Below, piece by piece: positions 1-11,245 of a stretch of DNA of 64,000 nucleotides. The stretch is taken from contig JASJOG010000016.1 in the NCBI GenBank assembly GCA_030142905.1, positions 1 to 64,000 on the forward strand, in the 5' to 3' direction. A model generated the notes under the pieces. It had not been told where the DNA came from. It was given only the letters and a program-made list of their open reading frames with translations, and did no database searches. Within the stretch, counting starts at the first letter, position 1; each line of letters opens with the position of its first letter. This stretch comes from Heliopora coerulea. Taxonomy: Eukaryota > Cnidaria > Anthozoa > Scleralcyonacea > Helioporidae. The translations under genes were made by a program, and so were the position numbers.

Positions 1-717
1 ATTCTAATGCTTTCCTCTTCCGTATGCGTGTCACTTCCTGTCACATCTCCCAGTTTTCTATTGGTTAGCCGTCTAATTATTCCAATATGTAATTATAGAT
101 TCATATATATAGTTTTTTCTCATCCTTGTAAACATACACTCTGAAGATGTTGCACGCCGCAACGAAACGTCAGTAAACATGTTTTAAAACTTTTCGACTT
201 GCCTCTTTCACTATGGCGATACACTTAAGAATTCTGAGCTGGGCTCTGATCTTTATATTACGATTAAATGCAAATCATTGATAAATAGGATTAAAAAATA
301 GTCTCCATATCGTGTTACAAGTGTTTTTCTGTCTAGCATAACCTTTCAACAGGATATTATTCAAATTATTGGGATTGTGTCGTATTACGAGGAAGACATA
401 TCCCTTTCAAAAGGTACACGTCGATATTTTGACGTGATCCTGGTTCAAGTAGAACGCCGTGTGCTTGGGAGTTTGGAACTCTTTTAAAAGGAAATGGATC
501 TTGGTTGACTCCTGGATGCTAAGACCAGAAAATCGACTAGAATTGTTCAAATTTCGTTGATTCCTTCCCGATGCATTGCGGGATATCAAGTCCTGTAGCT
601 TTTCCGGACTGCGCCGACTCTGTAAATATAATATTTAGAATGTTTGTGTAAGGTTGATTTGCACAGCTGGTAAGGATCTACAAAAGAAAACCACTGTTTA
701 AGGGCCTGTAAATAGTG
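1..717. other. Non-coding repeat-end sequence upstream of the orphan ORF
   Basis: No gene is recognised. Positions 141-170 carry CTGAAGATG, a short hairpin and CGAAACGT, a motif that recurs at other retroelement ends in this window. The stretch may therefore be the terminal repeat of a Penelope-like element entering from the left edge. A short minus-strand open frame at 407-589 has no recognisable content. Confidence 0.5.
141..170 (+). repeat. Hammerhead-core-like hairpin motif, copy 1
   Basis: CTGAAGAT is followed by a 5-bp stem (GTTGC/GCAAC, loop ACGCC) and GAAACGTC. The order matches the hammerhead core CUGANGA - stem II - GAAA, but there is one extra T before the stem and no room for a normal stem III. 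The flanks ACT and AGT, then CAT and ATG, can pair as a stem I with an internal loop. Terminal repeats of Penelope-like elements are known to carry hammerhead ribozymes, so a degenerate relative is plausible; activity is not implied. Confidence 0.4.
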
Positions 718-1731
718 ATGAGTAAGTTGAGAATATGGTTAAAAGAAAAAGATGTTTATTGTGATGTCAACGAAGACACAACATGTCATGAAACTGTACA
801 ACATTCGATAAAACCTCCACAAGTTTTGAAAGAAGAGCGACAAAGTATCGAGGATCTTAATGCGACTGAATACAAACTTGACAACGAGTTATTTGTTGAG
901 CCAGCTATAGTTAGATGCTCGAGTGTCTGTAATTCTAATATCAGAAAGGACATGAACTGGCAAACGCAAAGACAAACATTGTCATTGTGCTATGAGACGA
1001 GACTACATGAGCTGTCGGAATGGATTGAATTAGTTGACTCCGCTATCGATGTTTATGATAATACAGACGTTGAAGATGGATTATCCAAGGACGAAATAAC
1101 TGAAAACCAAATAACACGATTGGGACTGCTCCTAAAAAAACAATCTGCTAAACTTGGGAAATTATTAAAGAAACAGCAAGAGGAGTCTTTGTTTCAAGCT
1201 AAAGCGTTGCAGGAAAGGTTAATAAAAGAACTGGAAGATGATTATGGCAAGATGAACTATTTAGACAGTCAGGTAAACCTGCTAAATTCAAGGTTAGCTC
1301 TGCAAAAAAAAGCTTTGAGCTTGGGATTGAGCAAAGAACTCGAAGAACGCCTTCTTGAACACTCTTGCAGCGTTATGTTCAGAAACTCAGGTCAAGGCAT
1401 TACGGATTCGTTATTTAGTTCTCCTAAGTTGCTAAGAAAGAGTTTTCGATCAGAGATTGAATATCCCAAGGAGAGAAGTGAAGGTGATCAGTTAGATTCA
1501 AACAGCCACTTACAAGTTTCTTCCTACACTGTGGACAAATGGCAAGTCACTCAACATGGTGACACTAGAATTTTGAATTCCCTTCCTCACAATGAAGTGG
1601 CAAATGAAAAAGGGTTACTGTGTATGAATTCAGATGTTTTATCAAGTACAGAAGTGGATACTTCAAACAGAAAAGACCGGCTAACCCTGACCTTTGGACT
1701 TGAAGACGAAGAAACGTCTGTGTTTGTTTAG
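718..1731 (+). CDS. Hypothetical coiled-coil protein, single open exon
   Basis: This is an unbroken frame of 337 codons that I do not recognise. The ATG at 718 is preceded by an in-frame TAA at 709-711, so it is the natural start unless an upstream exon splices in; the sequence just before it is a weak acceptor. The protein is hydrophilic, with no signal peptide or membrane segment. Residues about 130-220 are rich in K, E, L and Q with heptad-like leucines (LGLLLKKQSAKLGKLLKKQQ) and probably form a coiled coil. The C-terminal third is polar and likely disordered. It lies 11 kb upstream of the lamin gene on the same strand. Length and lack of stops among decayed repeats suggest a real gene or retrogene. 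A possible AATAAA polyadenylation signal lies near 2371. Confidence 0.55.
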   Translation: MSKLRIWLKEKDVYCDVNEDTTCHETVQHSIKPPQVLKEERQSIEDLNATEYKLDNELFVEPAIVRCSSVCNSNIRKDMNWQTQRQTLSLCYETRLHELSEWIELVDSAIDVYDNTDVEDGLSKDEITENQITRLGLLLKKQSAKLGKLLKKQQEESLFQAKALQERLIKELEDDYGKMNYLDSQVNLLNSRLALQKKALSLGLSKELEERLLEHSCSVMFRNSGQGITDSLFSSPKLLRKSFRSEIEYPKERSEGDQLDSNSHLQVSSYTVDKWQVTQHGDTRILNSLPHNEVANEKGLLCMNSDVLSSTEVDTSNRKDRLTLTFGLEDEETSVFV

Positions 1732-2455
1732 GGCGCTACATTACATGAACTTATGATGTCAGTTTTAAAGTTTTATCGACAGTAATGTGTATACAGTAAG
1801 TTCTTTGTCATTTTTTATCAACGTGCACTGCTTAGAGAGAATTAACAAAGTGTAGAAAAGCTAACCTGAAGGTGGCTCTCTATTTCTGATTGGGGATTAG
1901 AAACTAACAATGGTCGACACGCATGCTTAGACAATTATCTTTTGAAGTTTTAGTATTCAATCATGACAGTACTGTTCACATGAATGGAAATATTCAAATT
2001 TTGGATGTTAACTCCATTGAATGTCCTTTAGAAGTTGCCATGTTGGTGTATAAAGCAAACGGAATAAGTGCAACAACATACCTAATTTTCAAAATTTTTT
2101 CTTTGGCAATTTTTTTAAAACCAACTAACTTTATTGTAGTAAATCTGTCTTGGAAAACTTCTATAGAATTTTGCTATTATTATTCTTAAAATAAGATATA
2201 ATAGACGCCGATGCAAACTTTCAGAAAAATTGACAGCAGAAGATCGAAGATGTGTCTTAATTTAGACCATCTTAAAAATATGCCAAAGTTTCAACGCTGT
2301 TATCATTCATAATAACAGTAGGCCATTTCACAATTTTGCAAATATAATTAAAAATACAAATGCCCATAAATAAAGACCTCTCAATTACAGCATGTAAAAA
2401 CTAAAGTTCTCAGGAGCCTCCTATAACCTAAGTACAGCACGCTAAGACATTAAAG
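1732..2455. other. Non-coding gap
   Basis: AT-rich sequence with no recognised domain. An 88-codon frame at 1923-2189 is low-complexity and hydrophobic and is probably chance. An AATAAA sits near 2371. Confidence 0.5.
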
Positions 2456-3064
2456 ATGTCATTTCCTGTCATTTGCTATGAAAGGCTTTCCTCTGTTTCC
2501 AGAGCTATAGCAGTTGACAGTTATCCCAACACATTGGCTGTTGCTCGGCAAATTGCTGATGGCGATGATGCGCTGTGCACGCAGTTAGTTGCACAGGCAA
2601 AGTCTTGTATACAACCAGGTCTCCAGTTTTATCAAGAAAAGTTTAGTGGCCAGTTTTATGGAATTGTGCGAGCAGTCAAAGCTGTACGTCTTTCCTGCCC
2701 TAGTAAAGTGCAAAACTTGGACCCGACAGCAGCATCACTGCAAGAGTTAAGGAATTTTCCTTTTATCACTGACGACATAATTGTTGATCTGGCACAAGAG
2801 CTTCCATTGTATCTTGCTGCAGCTGATGGGGTCACAGTCACATGTGAAAATGATAAGTTGACCTGGTGGGCTTCTCACAAGGAGACCCTTCCGCACTGGG
2901 CCTCTCTTGTTAAAACACTTTTGTTGATTCAGCCAAGTTCTGCATCTGTAGAAAGAGGTTTTAGTCTTTTGAAAAATGCTTTTAGCTCCCAACAAGAAAG
3001 AGCTCTTGAAGACTATCTTGAAGCTTGTGTCATGATTCAATATTCCAGTGCAAAGAGATTTTAG
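2456..3064 (+). pseudogene. hAT-family transposase, C-terminal fragment
   Basis: An open frame of 202 codons encodes the C-terminal part of a hAT transposase. The last 70 residues hold the hATC dimerisation signature: a WW pair, then PHWASLVKTLLLIQPSSASV and ERGFSLLKNAF. The family transposase is typically 500-700 residues with an N-terminal BED finger and an RNase H-like core; these are not seen upstream, so this is a 3' fragment. The start codon is only the first Met of the open stretch. No terminal inverted repeats were found. Its sequence differs from the hAT copies at 5158-9800, so it belongs to another family. Confidence 0.7.
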
Positions 3065-4339
3065 AACTTAAGTTTGTTGGACTTTGTGTGGACAAACTCT
3101 TCAAGTTATGATTGTTATATGTTACATTTCAGTTGAAATGAACAAATGTAATTATACTGAAATAATTGGAAGAAAAATTAGTTTTCCCTAGTTATTAAGG
3201 ACAACAAAGGAAACGTACAACATCACGTTTATAAAGTACCGTGTGAAAATACTGTACAATTTCGATGACAGGTTGTAGAAACTCCGAGTTTTAAGGCAGC
3301 AACTTTTTGAATTTTTGGCAACTTTCTAACATTTTTTTTGTGTTTTTGGTAGCAGCTTTTCACGATTTTGGGAACAACTTTTCATGACTTTGGGAGCACA
3401 ATCGGAAAATTCCTAATTGGACCAGTCCAATACCATAAAATATTGGAACGTTCGTCCACCAATCAGCACGCGTAATTTTTCTTACGGACTGACCAGTACG
3501 CTCTACCGACCAAAAAACATTCTCAGTCATATAATAATCCATCATACAACTCCCAACCGGCACGACTTTGAAGACGTTTCCAGATCACATCTTTGTTTGG
3601 AAAATTTTAATTACGGCATCGCCATACTATAAAAGGAAGATGGCTGACTGCCTCTTTATTTAGCTGCATTATTATGTTCAGCAATCCTTATCTGAAGATA
3701 TCTCGTGGTCTCACCAATGTATGTGGCTCAACGCTGACACGTGCCCTTAATAAACAGCATTGGCAAAACATAGCAAATCCCAGACAAGAAAACAAAAAAA
3801 CAGTAAATTTCAAGAAAAAGATTAAAGTAAATCGTATAATGAAAACAACGATAAAACGTTCTCTGACCAAAATATATATTTAATCACGAGCTTCCGGTTG
3901 CCAGACTGCAGCCTTCAACGCATGGGAATAAATAAAAAAGAATGATAAAAATAGAATTGACTATGAAAGCATGGCATGTGGGTGTGATAATTAAGTTATT
4001 GGGATCAGCATCACTTTTGAAGTAAGATAGCGTATTGTCTAGGTAATAAATACATAAATATACCTACATAATACTTTATTTAGACACACTAGCCTCAACA
4101 AACAGTAAATATTGATTTCCATGAGGGGCGTGTAACGTTAACAAGTAGAACGGAGCCTGCAGAGCAGACGTCCCGAGAGCCTTGAAGAAAAGTTGATTCC
4201 CTAGCCGTGGAACGCCAGCCCCACAGGCCAACAAGGACGAAGTGACATGGTACAACGAATAAATTATTACAAGTTAACAACTATTACAAGTTTACAACAA
4301 TCAACCAACGAACAAATACATAATTACACAACTATAAAC
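3065..4339. other. Intergenic stretch without recognised gene
   Basis: AT-rich, with short chance ORFs on both strands. A TATA-like ACTATAAAAGG lies near 3630, but no gene follows that I can support. Confidence 0.4.
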
Positions 4340-5157
4340 TAAGATTGTCATTGTGGCGTGACTGATTATCATTTGATCCTTTTAAAAGCCTCTTAAACTA
4401 AGTCAATTATTTAGCTTCTTTTATCTCACGCGATAGATCGTTCCAAAGCATTGCACCACTTTTCCTTAGGAATTCTCTTTTCGGCTTTGGTAGTGCCAGG
4501 TTTACATCATTGTTTCTAATATTATATGTATTTTGGCTTTCATGTATTCTTTGAAAAGATTCTTTTTAGTTTGGTGCAATGTGATCATTAAGTATTTTTT
4601 ACATAAGAACCGATTTCATAAAAGATCGTCTTATATCTAGATTTCCCCAAGCAAGGGCCCCCAGAACGTCAGCCGACGTAATGCCATAGGTAGCACCGGT
4701 GATTACTCTTGCCGCACGAGATCGAACTTCTTGTATTTTATTCCTCATTAACTTTTCGCAGTTGTTCCAAGGAAGGTAACAGTAATGAAAATAGGATTGT
4801 ACCAAAGCTTTATACATAACTTGAAGTGTGTCGGTCGGTTCAAAAGGCTTTATGCGTCTGATAATTCCAATGCCTGCGCTGGTCTTCTTGCAAAATTGTT
4901 TCAATGTGCTTTTCCCAACTTAGTTTCTCGTCTATCTCAACTCCCAGACATTTTGATTATCTGTCCTGGAAACTGGCACATTATTAAAACTGGACTATCG
5001 CATACCTTATTGCTAAGATTATTCGATGATCCGATGAGCATATATTTTGATTTAGGCTTGGTGGATTTGAAGTTTATTCTTCATCATCCACTTACGGACA
5101 TTATTAAGACCAGAATTTATATTTGCAACAAGCTCAGCGCAGTCGCCCGAAGATGCA
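4340..5157 (-). pseudogene. LINE (CR1/Jockey-like) reverse transcriptase, C-terminal part
   Basis: The minus strand encodes the part of a LINE ORF2 downstream of the catalytic palm, read from 5157 to 4340. Recognisable blocks in order are GDCAELVANINSGLNNVRKW, LQIHQA then KSKYMLIGSS, DEKLSWEKHIETI, and at 4904-4599 QVMYKALVQSYFHYC and SRAARVITGATYGI. A typical LINE tail near 4440 reads KREFLRKSGAMLWNDLSREI. The frame shifts several times, so it is dead. The matching upstream half, with the LYADDT catalytic block, lies at 9801-10085. Together they show one LINE interrupted by the hAT inverted duplication. Confidence 0.75.
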
Positions 5158-5465
5158 TAGACGTCAAGGTTCACGGTTCGTCATGCGTGAGACCACCAAT
5201 GCATAGGGCACGACCCCCCGAGAATATTAAACACCCCCGGTAAAGATTTAAATTCGTAGTCCTTAAATGGCCTTTAAAAGAGCAAACTCATATTCAGATA
5301 CAATAGTAAACAAAACATTGAAACAACTAGAGCAGCAGTAAAATTCCAGGGACAAATCTGTAATAATACATCAAAAGTCTAACCAAACTCAAACAAAACT
5401 TTTAGTTAACTGTTTTGCGACTAGAGTTCACGTTTAAAAGTTTAGTTGTGATCATGAAGTAAACT

Positions 5466-7612
5466 CTATTTACTCGAGTGTTCTTTGTTGTAATTCCATG
5501 TTGCGCGTTTAGCAGTCTTCAGAAGATCTTTCGTTAGTTCAAATTGATGAGCTGGCACGTCATTAGCAAGATTGACAGTTAGAATGCTTGATAACGTACC
5601 CTTAGGATCGAGATTAAGGCGGAATGCAGTTTTATTTTTACGAACCATGGAGAAAATGCGCTCTTCTTGGGCGTTGGAATGCGGAATTAGAAGCACTAAC
5701 ATCGCTATCTTGGAAAGACTGGGGAAGCGAGTGGTATGATCTGGAGTCTTAAGCGATGAAATGTAATGCCAAATGATATCCGTCCTGTGGTACGACTTGT
5801 CATTATCAGTGTCAACTCTAACCGTCGCTTTATCCCATATCTGTATGGGTATATCTTCATCACGAAGAAGTTGAAACTCGGTAAATTCCTCGGATAACTT
5901 ATCCATTTCTTCAGGAGACTGGAAAGGCAACGGCGTTTTAAACCTTTCCACAAAGTACTCCACTTCAGAAAGATTGCTGCTCTCTCTCCTAATGAAATTC
6001 AAAAACTTGGTATTTTGTAGTAAATCATCGTTCAGTGGTTGGTTCAATGTAGCATACTCCATGACACGGATATAGAAGGCTATAACACTTCTGTAGAACT
6101 CGTTTTGCTGCGCTGGACTAATGTCTCTCTCTTCAATGAGATTGTGAAGTCATATTTTCGTTACGAATCCAATAAACAACAAATTGTCTGGATGCTGAAA
6201 TTTTGGTTCCTAAAAATCAAGAGTACTGAAGTCTCCATTTGCTTCCTTAATAGCTGCCACGGTGAGAAATTTACTTGCAAGCTTCTGCAAAAACGAAGTT
6301 GTCTGCTCTTAAACAACCGGGGTTATAGGGTCTTCCCTTTGTAGAAACATGTTAAATTGAATGAATGCTTGAAGGGATGACTGGTAAAACAAAAGATAAA
6401 CTTCTGTCATAGGATCATCAAATAGGGCATGCAATCTCCTAAACCTTGATTTGTTTTCATCGTTAGATAAGAAGTAACTCTTGAGGCCAGGAAATTGCTG
6501 CAGCACCCGAGTAACAGCTCGATCTAGACTCAACCATCTGGTATTGACATGTTTAACTATTTTACGATAGTCTACATCACAGAAGAAGTAGAATTCTGCC
6601 AGAGAAGCTTTACGTTTCGTGCTCTTGTCAAACAAGTAGTATATATAAATAACCATATCCTCAACATTAAATCTTGATATTTCTTCAAAAGTGCGCGCTG
6701 CTTTTTACAGTCGTGTTGTGCACAATATGGCAAGGACAACCCGTAATATAGATTGCTGGATTCTTTTCCAAAACGCGAGTCTTGATTGAATTTCTGCAGC
6801 TCATATTGACAGAGGTATTGTCTACTCCTAAACCAACACAATTGTCCCATGAAATACTATGTTTAGTGAAGGCATCCAGCATTTATGAAAATACTCCTTC
6901 TGCTGCAGATAAGGAAGACATGCACATATCAAGGAACTGGATACAGACATTTCCTTTGTTAACATCAAAGGCTAGAATGGTTAAAGGCCTTTAATAAAGG
7001 ATTCATCTTCTCAACATCAGAATCACTGGAGCCGTCAATTGCGATAGAGAAGGGATTGCCTTTTACATGTTCAACGAGTTTCTACTGGAAGAAAGGAGCA
7101 ACAGCGCCATTGATAATACAAGCTGGTTTTGTTTTTCTTGAGGAGCAGTTCTTGGCAATTTCGCTGTCGGAGAAAATATCGCGGAAAAGTGGCGTAAGTT
7201 CATCAGCGACAGCAAACGGAATATTGTGCTGGACGAGCATTGTGGCCACTATTAATTCGGCACGCATGGTCTTTTCAGTTACATGGCTTGATAACGATGC
7301 AAAGGCAAGATTTGTCTGTGATCTTGTATCTTTTGCATATCGTCGGTGCATTGATGTGGAAATAAGCCGTTGTACATCCGAAAGACCCATGTGACCGCAT
7401 TTTACATTACGCTTGTAGATTGTGCAGTAAAAGCGGTGTTTATCGGTTCGCACTTCGGTGACGAAAGGATATTGTTTTTTCCAAGCAGGATTAAATTTTG
7501 ATCTGTACTTTGCAGCTCCTCTGTCTTTTCTTGTTGATTTACCTCTTTTTCTCGACGTCGAAGGTCCCGGACTAGCGGGAGAATTGAAATCATCTTCCGA
7601 ACCAGATACCCA
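5466..7612 (-). pseudogene. hAT-type transposase, left (minus) copy
   Basis: Read from 7612 to 5466 this encodes most of a hAT-like transposase. Near the N-terminus is a zinc-finger-like stretch (FYCTIYKRNVKCGHMGLSDV). The middle has an RNase H-like core with IDGSSDSDVEKMNP and the block ISWDNCVGLGVDNTSV. The end (6062-5466) holds the hATC dimerisation block PHSNAQEERIFSMVRKNKTA. In-frame stops and frameshifts interrupt it, including a TAG just after VAPFFQ near 7080. The same TAG is present in the right copy, so decay preceded duplication. Only this copy retains the C-terminal hATC region. Confidence 0.75.
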
Positions 7613-8106
7613 TGCATAGTTTTATTTATCTCACCGATGACGGAGAATTTACTGAAAAGTGTGGTAAAATGTTGAAATGTGTGAAATCTTTAACATTCTG
7701 TGCTGATACTTTCGAGATTAAAGCTCTAAAATCAGTCCAAAAACTCGGATTTCGTACTTTCTTTAAGTGGACAAGTTGATTATTATCAGTGCATGCAATT
7801 TCGCTGTCAACACCTCACTTTGTTTGTCACTTGAGGTGCTGTCAACACCTCACGTAAGTTGAGCCTAAATAGATAACGTTATCCGATTTTGACGTATTTT
7901 AATAAGGCGCGGTTATTACTCAGCTTCTCTGAGTAATAAAATACCCGATGTAATTCAAAAATTACTTCATGAATCTAATTTAGAACTTGGGATGGACATA
8001 AAAACGTGCAAACTATAACATTGAATCAGTCACGCTACAGACGCAAAGTAGAAAGAATAAAATATCTTAAGTCTTCAACACCCGTTACATGGCTGACACA
8101 GAAGAT
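7613..8106. other. Spacer between the inverted hAT arms
   Basis: This unique sequence separates the two arms. The part next to the right arm (about 7900-8088) is the natural 5' leader of the hAT gene, which reaches its ATG at 8089. A short direct repeat (gaggtgctgtcaacacctca) lies near 7840. No gene is seen. Confidence 0.5.
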
Positions 8107-9800
8107 TCGGTATCTGGTTCAGAAGATGATTTCAATTCTCCCACTAGTCCGGGACCTTCGACGTCGAGAAAAAGCGGTAAATCAACAAGAAAAGACAGAG
8201 GAGCTGCAAAGTACAGATCAAAATTTAATCCTGCTTGGAAAAAACAATATCCTTTCGTCACCGAAGTGCGAACCGATAAACACCGCTTTTACTGCACAAT
8301 CTACAAGCGTAATGTAAAATGCGGTCACATGGGTCTTTCGGATGTACAACGGCATATTTCCACATCAATGCACCGACGATATGCAAAAGATACAAGATCA
8401 CAGACAAATCTTGCCTTTGCATCGTTATCAAGCCATGTAACTGAAAAGACCATGCGTGCCGAATTAATAGTGGCCACAATGCTCGTCCAGCACAATATTC
8501 CGTTTGCTGTCGCTGATGAACTTACGCCACTTTTCCGCGATATTTTCTCCGACAGCGAAATTGCCAAGAACTGCTCCTCAAGAAAAACAAAACCAGCTTG
8601 TATTATCAATGGCGCTGTTGCTCCTTTCTTCCAGTAGAAACTCGTTGAACATGTAAAAGGCAATCCCTTCTCTATCGCAATTGACGGCTCCAGTGATTCT
8701 GATGTTGAGAAGATGAATCCTTTATTGGACCTTTAACCATTCTAGCCTTTGATGTTAACAAAGGAAATGTCTGTATCCAGTTCCTTGATATGTGCATGTC
8801 TTCCTTATCTGCAGCAGAAGGAGTATTTTCATAAATGCTGGATGCCTTCACTAAACATAGTATTTCATGGGACAATTGTGTTGGTTTAGGAGTAGACAAT
8901 ACCTCTGTCAATATGAGCTGCAGAAATTCAATCAAGACTCGCGTTTTGGAAAAGAATCCAGCAATCTATATTACGGGTTGTCCTTGCCATATTGTGCACA
9001 ACACGACTGTAAAAAGCAGCGCGCACTTTTGAAGAAATATCAAGATTTAATGTTGAGGATATGGTTATTTATATATACTACTTGTTTGACAAGAGCACGA
9101 AACGTAAAGCTTCTCTGGCAGAATTCTACTTCTTCTGTGATGTAGACTATCGTAAAATAGTTAAACATGTCAATACCAGATGGTTGAGTCTAGATCGAGC
9201 TGTTACTCGGGTGCTGCAGCAATTTCCTGGCCTCAAGAGTTACTTCTTATCTAACGATGAAAACAAATCAAGGTTTAGGAGATTGCATGCCCTATTTGAT
9301 GATCCTATGACAGAAGTTTATCTTTTGTTTTACCAGTCATCCCTTCAAGCATTCATTCAATTTAACATGTTTCTACAAAGGGAAGACCCTATAACCCCGG
9401 TTGTTTAAGAGCAGACAACTTCGTTTTTGCAGAAGCTTGCAAGTAAATTTCTCACCGTGGCAGCTATTAAGGAAGCAAATGGAGACTTCAGTACTCTTGA
9501 TTTTTAGGAACCAAAATTTCAGCATCCAGACAATTTGTTGTTTATTGGATTCGTAACGAAAATACGACTTCACAATCTCATTGAAGAGGGAGACATTAGT
9601 CCAGCGCAGCAAAACGAGTTCTACAGAAGTGTTATAGCCTTCTATATCCGTGTCATGGAGTATGCTACATTGAACCAACCACTGAACGATGATTTACTAC
9701 AAAATACCAAGTTTTTGAATTTCATTAGGAGAGAGAGCAGCAATCTTTCTGAAGTGGAGTACTTTGTGGAAAGGTTTAAAACGCTGTTGCCTTTCCTTAG
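8089..9800 (+). pseudogene. hAT-type transposase, right (plus) copy
   Basis: The first 182 codons (8089-8637) are open from an ATG and give the true N-terminus: an acidic/serine-rich leader (MADTEDSVSGSEDDF), a basic segment, then the finger-like region with FYCTIYKRNVKCGH. A TAG at 8635-8637 ends the frame. The coding signal continues as broken pieces to 9800, including CVGLGVDNTSV (8880), the RWLSLDRAVTRVLQQ block (9180) and MEYATLNQPLNDDLL (9655). It stops abruptly inside the transposase at the LINE junction and lacks the hATC domain. It mirrors 5917-7612 almost base for base. Confidence 0.75.
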
Positions 9801-10085
9801 ATGAGAAAATTTGTGTCATCTGCATATAAACATGAAATTGTTGACTTTAGGCAATCTGCCATGTCATTTATATACAGTAGAAATAACACAGGGCCTAAAA
9901 TAGAGCTCTGAGGTACTCCACAAGTTATCTTCTTTGTTGATGATGTCTGTCCATTAACAAAACATTGCTGCTCTCTATTATTTAGATAAGATTTAAATCA
10001 TTTTAATTCATTACCAGAAATACCAAAATAATTATTCATTTTTTTTATTAGAATGTCATGATTAATGGTTTTGAATTGTTGTCGG
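9801..10085 (-). pseudogene. LINE reverse transcriptase palm fragment
   Basis: Read from 10085 to 9801, the minus strand encodes the fingers/palm of a LINE RT: FKTINHDILIKK, FKSYLNNREQQCFVNGQTSS, ITCGVPQSSILGPVLFLLYI and the catalytic LYADDTNFLI. Motif B (GVPQ.SILGP) and motif C (YADD) are intact. The 5' part is missing: the sequence abuts a Penelope-like element at 10085/10086. The continuation is at 5157-4340, across the hAT insertion. Confidence 0.8.
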
Positions 10086-11245
10086 CTTGAATGGTTTTTT
10101 GCAGTGTACCAAGATTCTAGTGTTCGACGTGTTTTGTAGTTTCCTTTGTCCGTTGTAATGTGTCCGTTCTCGAAGTCGATGTTGTGGCCGTTGATCCAGG
10201 CATGGTTGGTGATGTTAGAACTTGTTGTGTGGAGTTATACATTTCGCATGTGTTCTTTCTTTCGTGTTTGAAAACATCTCCCGGCTTCTCCGATGTAACT
10301 CCACGAGCAATCTTTGCAATTTATTTTATAAACAACATTTGTCTGTTTTTCAAAGGGTGGTCTCTCTTTTGGTGATGGGAATTCCTGGTGGAGCGTGCGT
10401 AGTGGATTGTTCGTCAAGGCTATGTCGTGCTTTAGAAGGATTCTGGTGAACGGTTCGGTTAGGCCTTTTATGTAAGATAGCGTAGCGTGTCCAGTTGTGG
10501 GGTTTGACGGATTTGTCAAAGCAAAAAACATACTGACTAATTCTTCTGGACTTATTGTTTCATTCAAACGGCGAGAAACTCCTTTCGTTGCTTGTGTTTG
10601 CAATTAATTCCTTGGGATAGCTATTCGATCGTTGAGCGTCGGTAACTCATTGTAACTCTCGTATCCTTCCTTCTTCTAAATTGGGTAGAGTGGCTGCTCC
10701 ATGTAACAAAGTTTTGGCTGCACAAGTTTTACGTTTCTTATCGTGATGCGAGTTAAAATCAAGGTATCTGTCCGTGTGGGTAGGTTTACGGTAGACGTTA
10801 ATTCTGATGACTCCGTCGTTTCTTGAAGCTAAAGTGTCTAGGAAGGCTATTTGTTCGTTTGTCTCTTTTCCTAGTGTAAAGGAAATGTGTGGACCGATGG
10901 AGTTTAGGGTATTGCTGAAGGTGTGGAAGGCATCATTTTTTATAATTGCTAAAACATTAACATAGCGTTTCCATTTTCTTGGAGGGGCCGTTGTTTTGCT
11001 GACGCCTGCTTCTTCAATCTCTTCCATGCAGAGGTTTACAACAACCGCGCTGACAGGGATCCCCATTGCACAACTATGGATTTGTTTATGTGTCTTGCCT
11101 TTAGGGTCACTTTGCATGCGGCAAGAACACCCTCAAATAAATAATATTTCTCTATTAATCCTTCGTAAAATGAGGTAGTTTTTGAAAGAGAAGGGCAGCT
11201 TCCAAAGGCATTTTCAGAAACGTTGGAGGCACTCGCCCCCAATGC
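10086..11245 (-). pseudogene. Penelope-like element: RT and GIY-YIG endonuclease fragment
   Basis: Read from 11245 to 10086. The RT part has MGIPVSAVVVNLCMEEIEE (motif B) and then KRYVNVLAIIK, where the usual YVDD catalytic motif is changed to YVNV. FLDTLASRNDGV and YRKPTHTDRYLDFNSHHD follow, all typical of Penelope RTs. The GIY-YIG endonuclease follows with VVYKINCKDCSWSYIGEAGR, FQTRKKEHMRNV, then NITNHAWINGHNIDF and TRRTLESWYTAKN up to 10090. At least two frameshifts (near 10610 and 10250) and the lost catalytic Asp mean it is inactive. The N-terminus and terminal repeats were not found. Confidence 0.85.

Larger units (their letters stand above)
5158..9800. mobile_element. Inverted duplication of a decayed hAT element inserted in a LINE
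   Basis: The insertion separates the two halves of one LINE: YADDT ends at about 9801 and the following block resumes at about 5157. Inside, the same decayed hAT gene occurs twice in opposite orientation, tail to tail outward, around an axis near 7859. The matching arms are 5917-7612 and 8107-9800, about 1.7 kb each, with a 494-bp spacer. Coordinates of corresponding positions sum to 15717-15719 over the whole length, so there are almost no indels. The left copy lacks the start of the gene; the right copy lacks its 3' end. Confidence 0.8.

Noticed and set aside
141..170. A canonical hammerhead ribozyme call
   Set aside because: An extra T precedes stem II and stem III has no loop; only a hammerhead-like motif can be claimed.
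1923..2189. 88-codon ORF downstream of the orphan gene
   Set aside because: Low complexity toward its end and no similarity to anything known to me.
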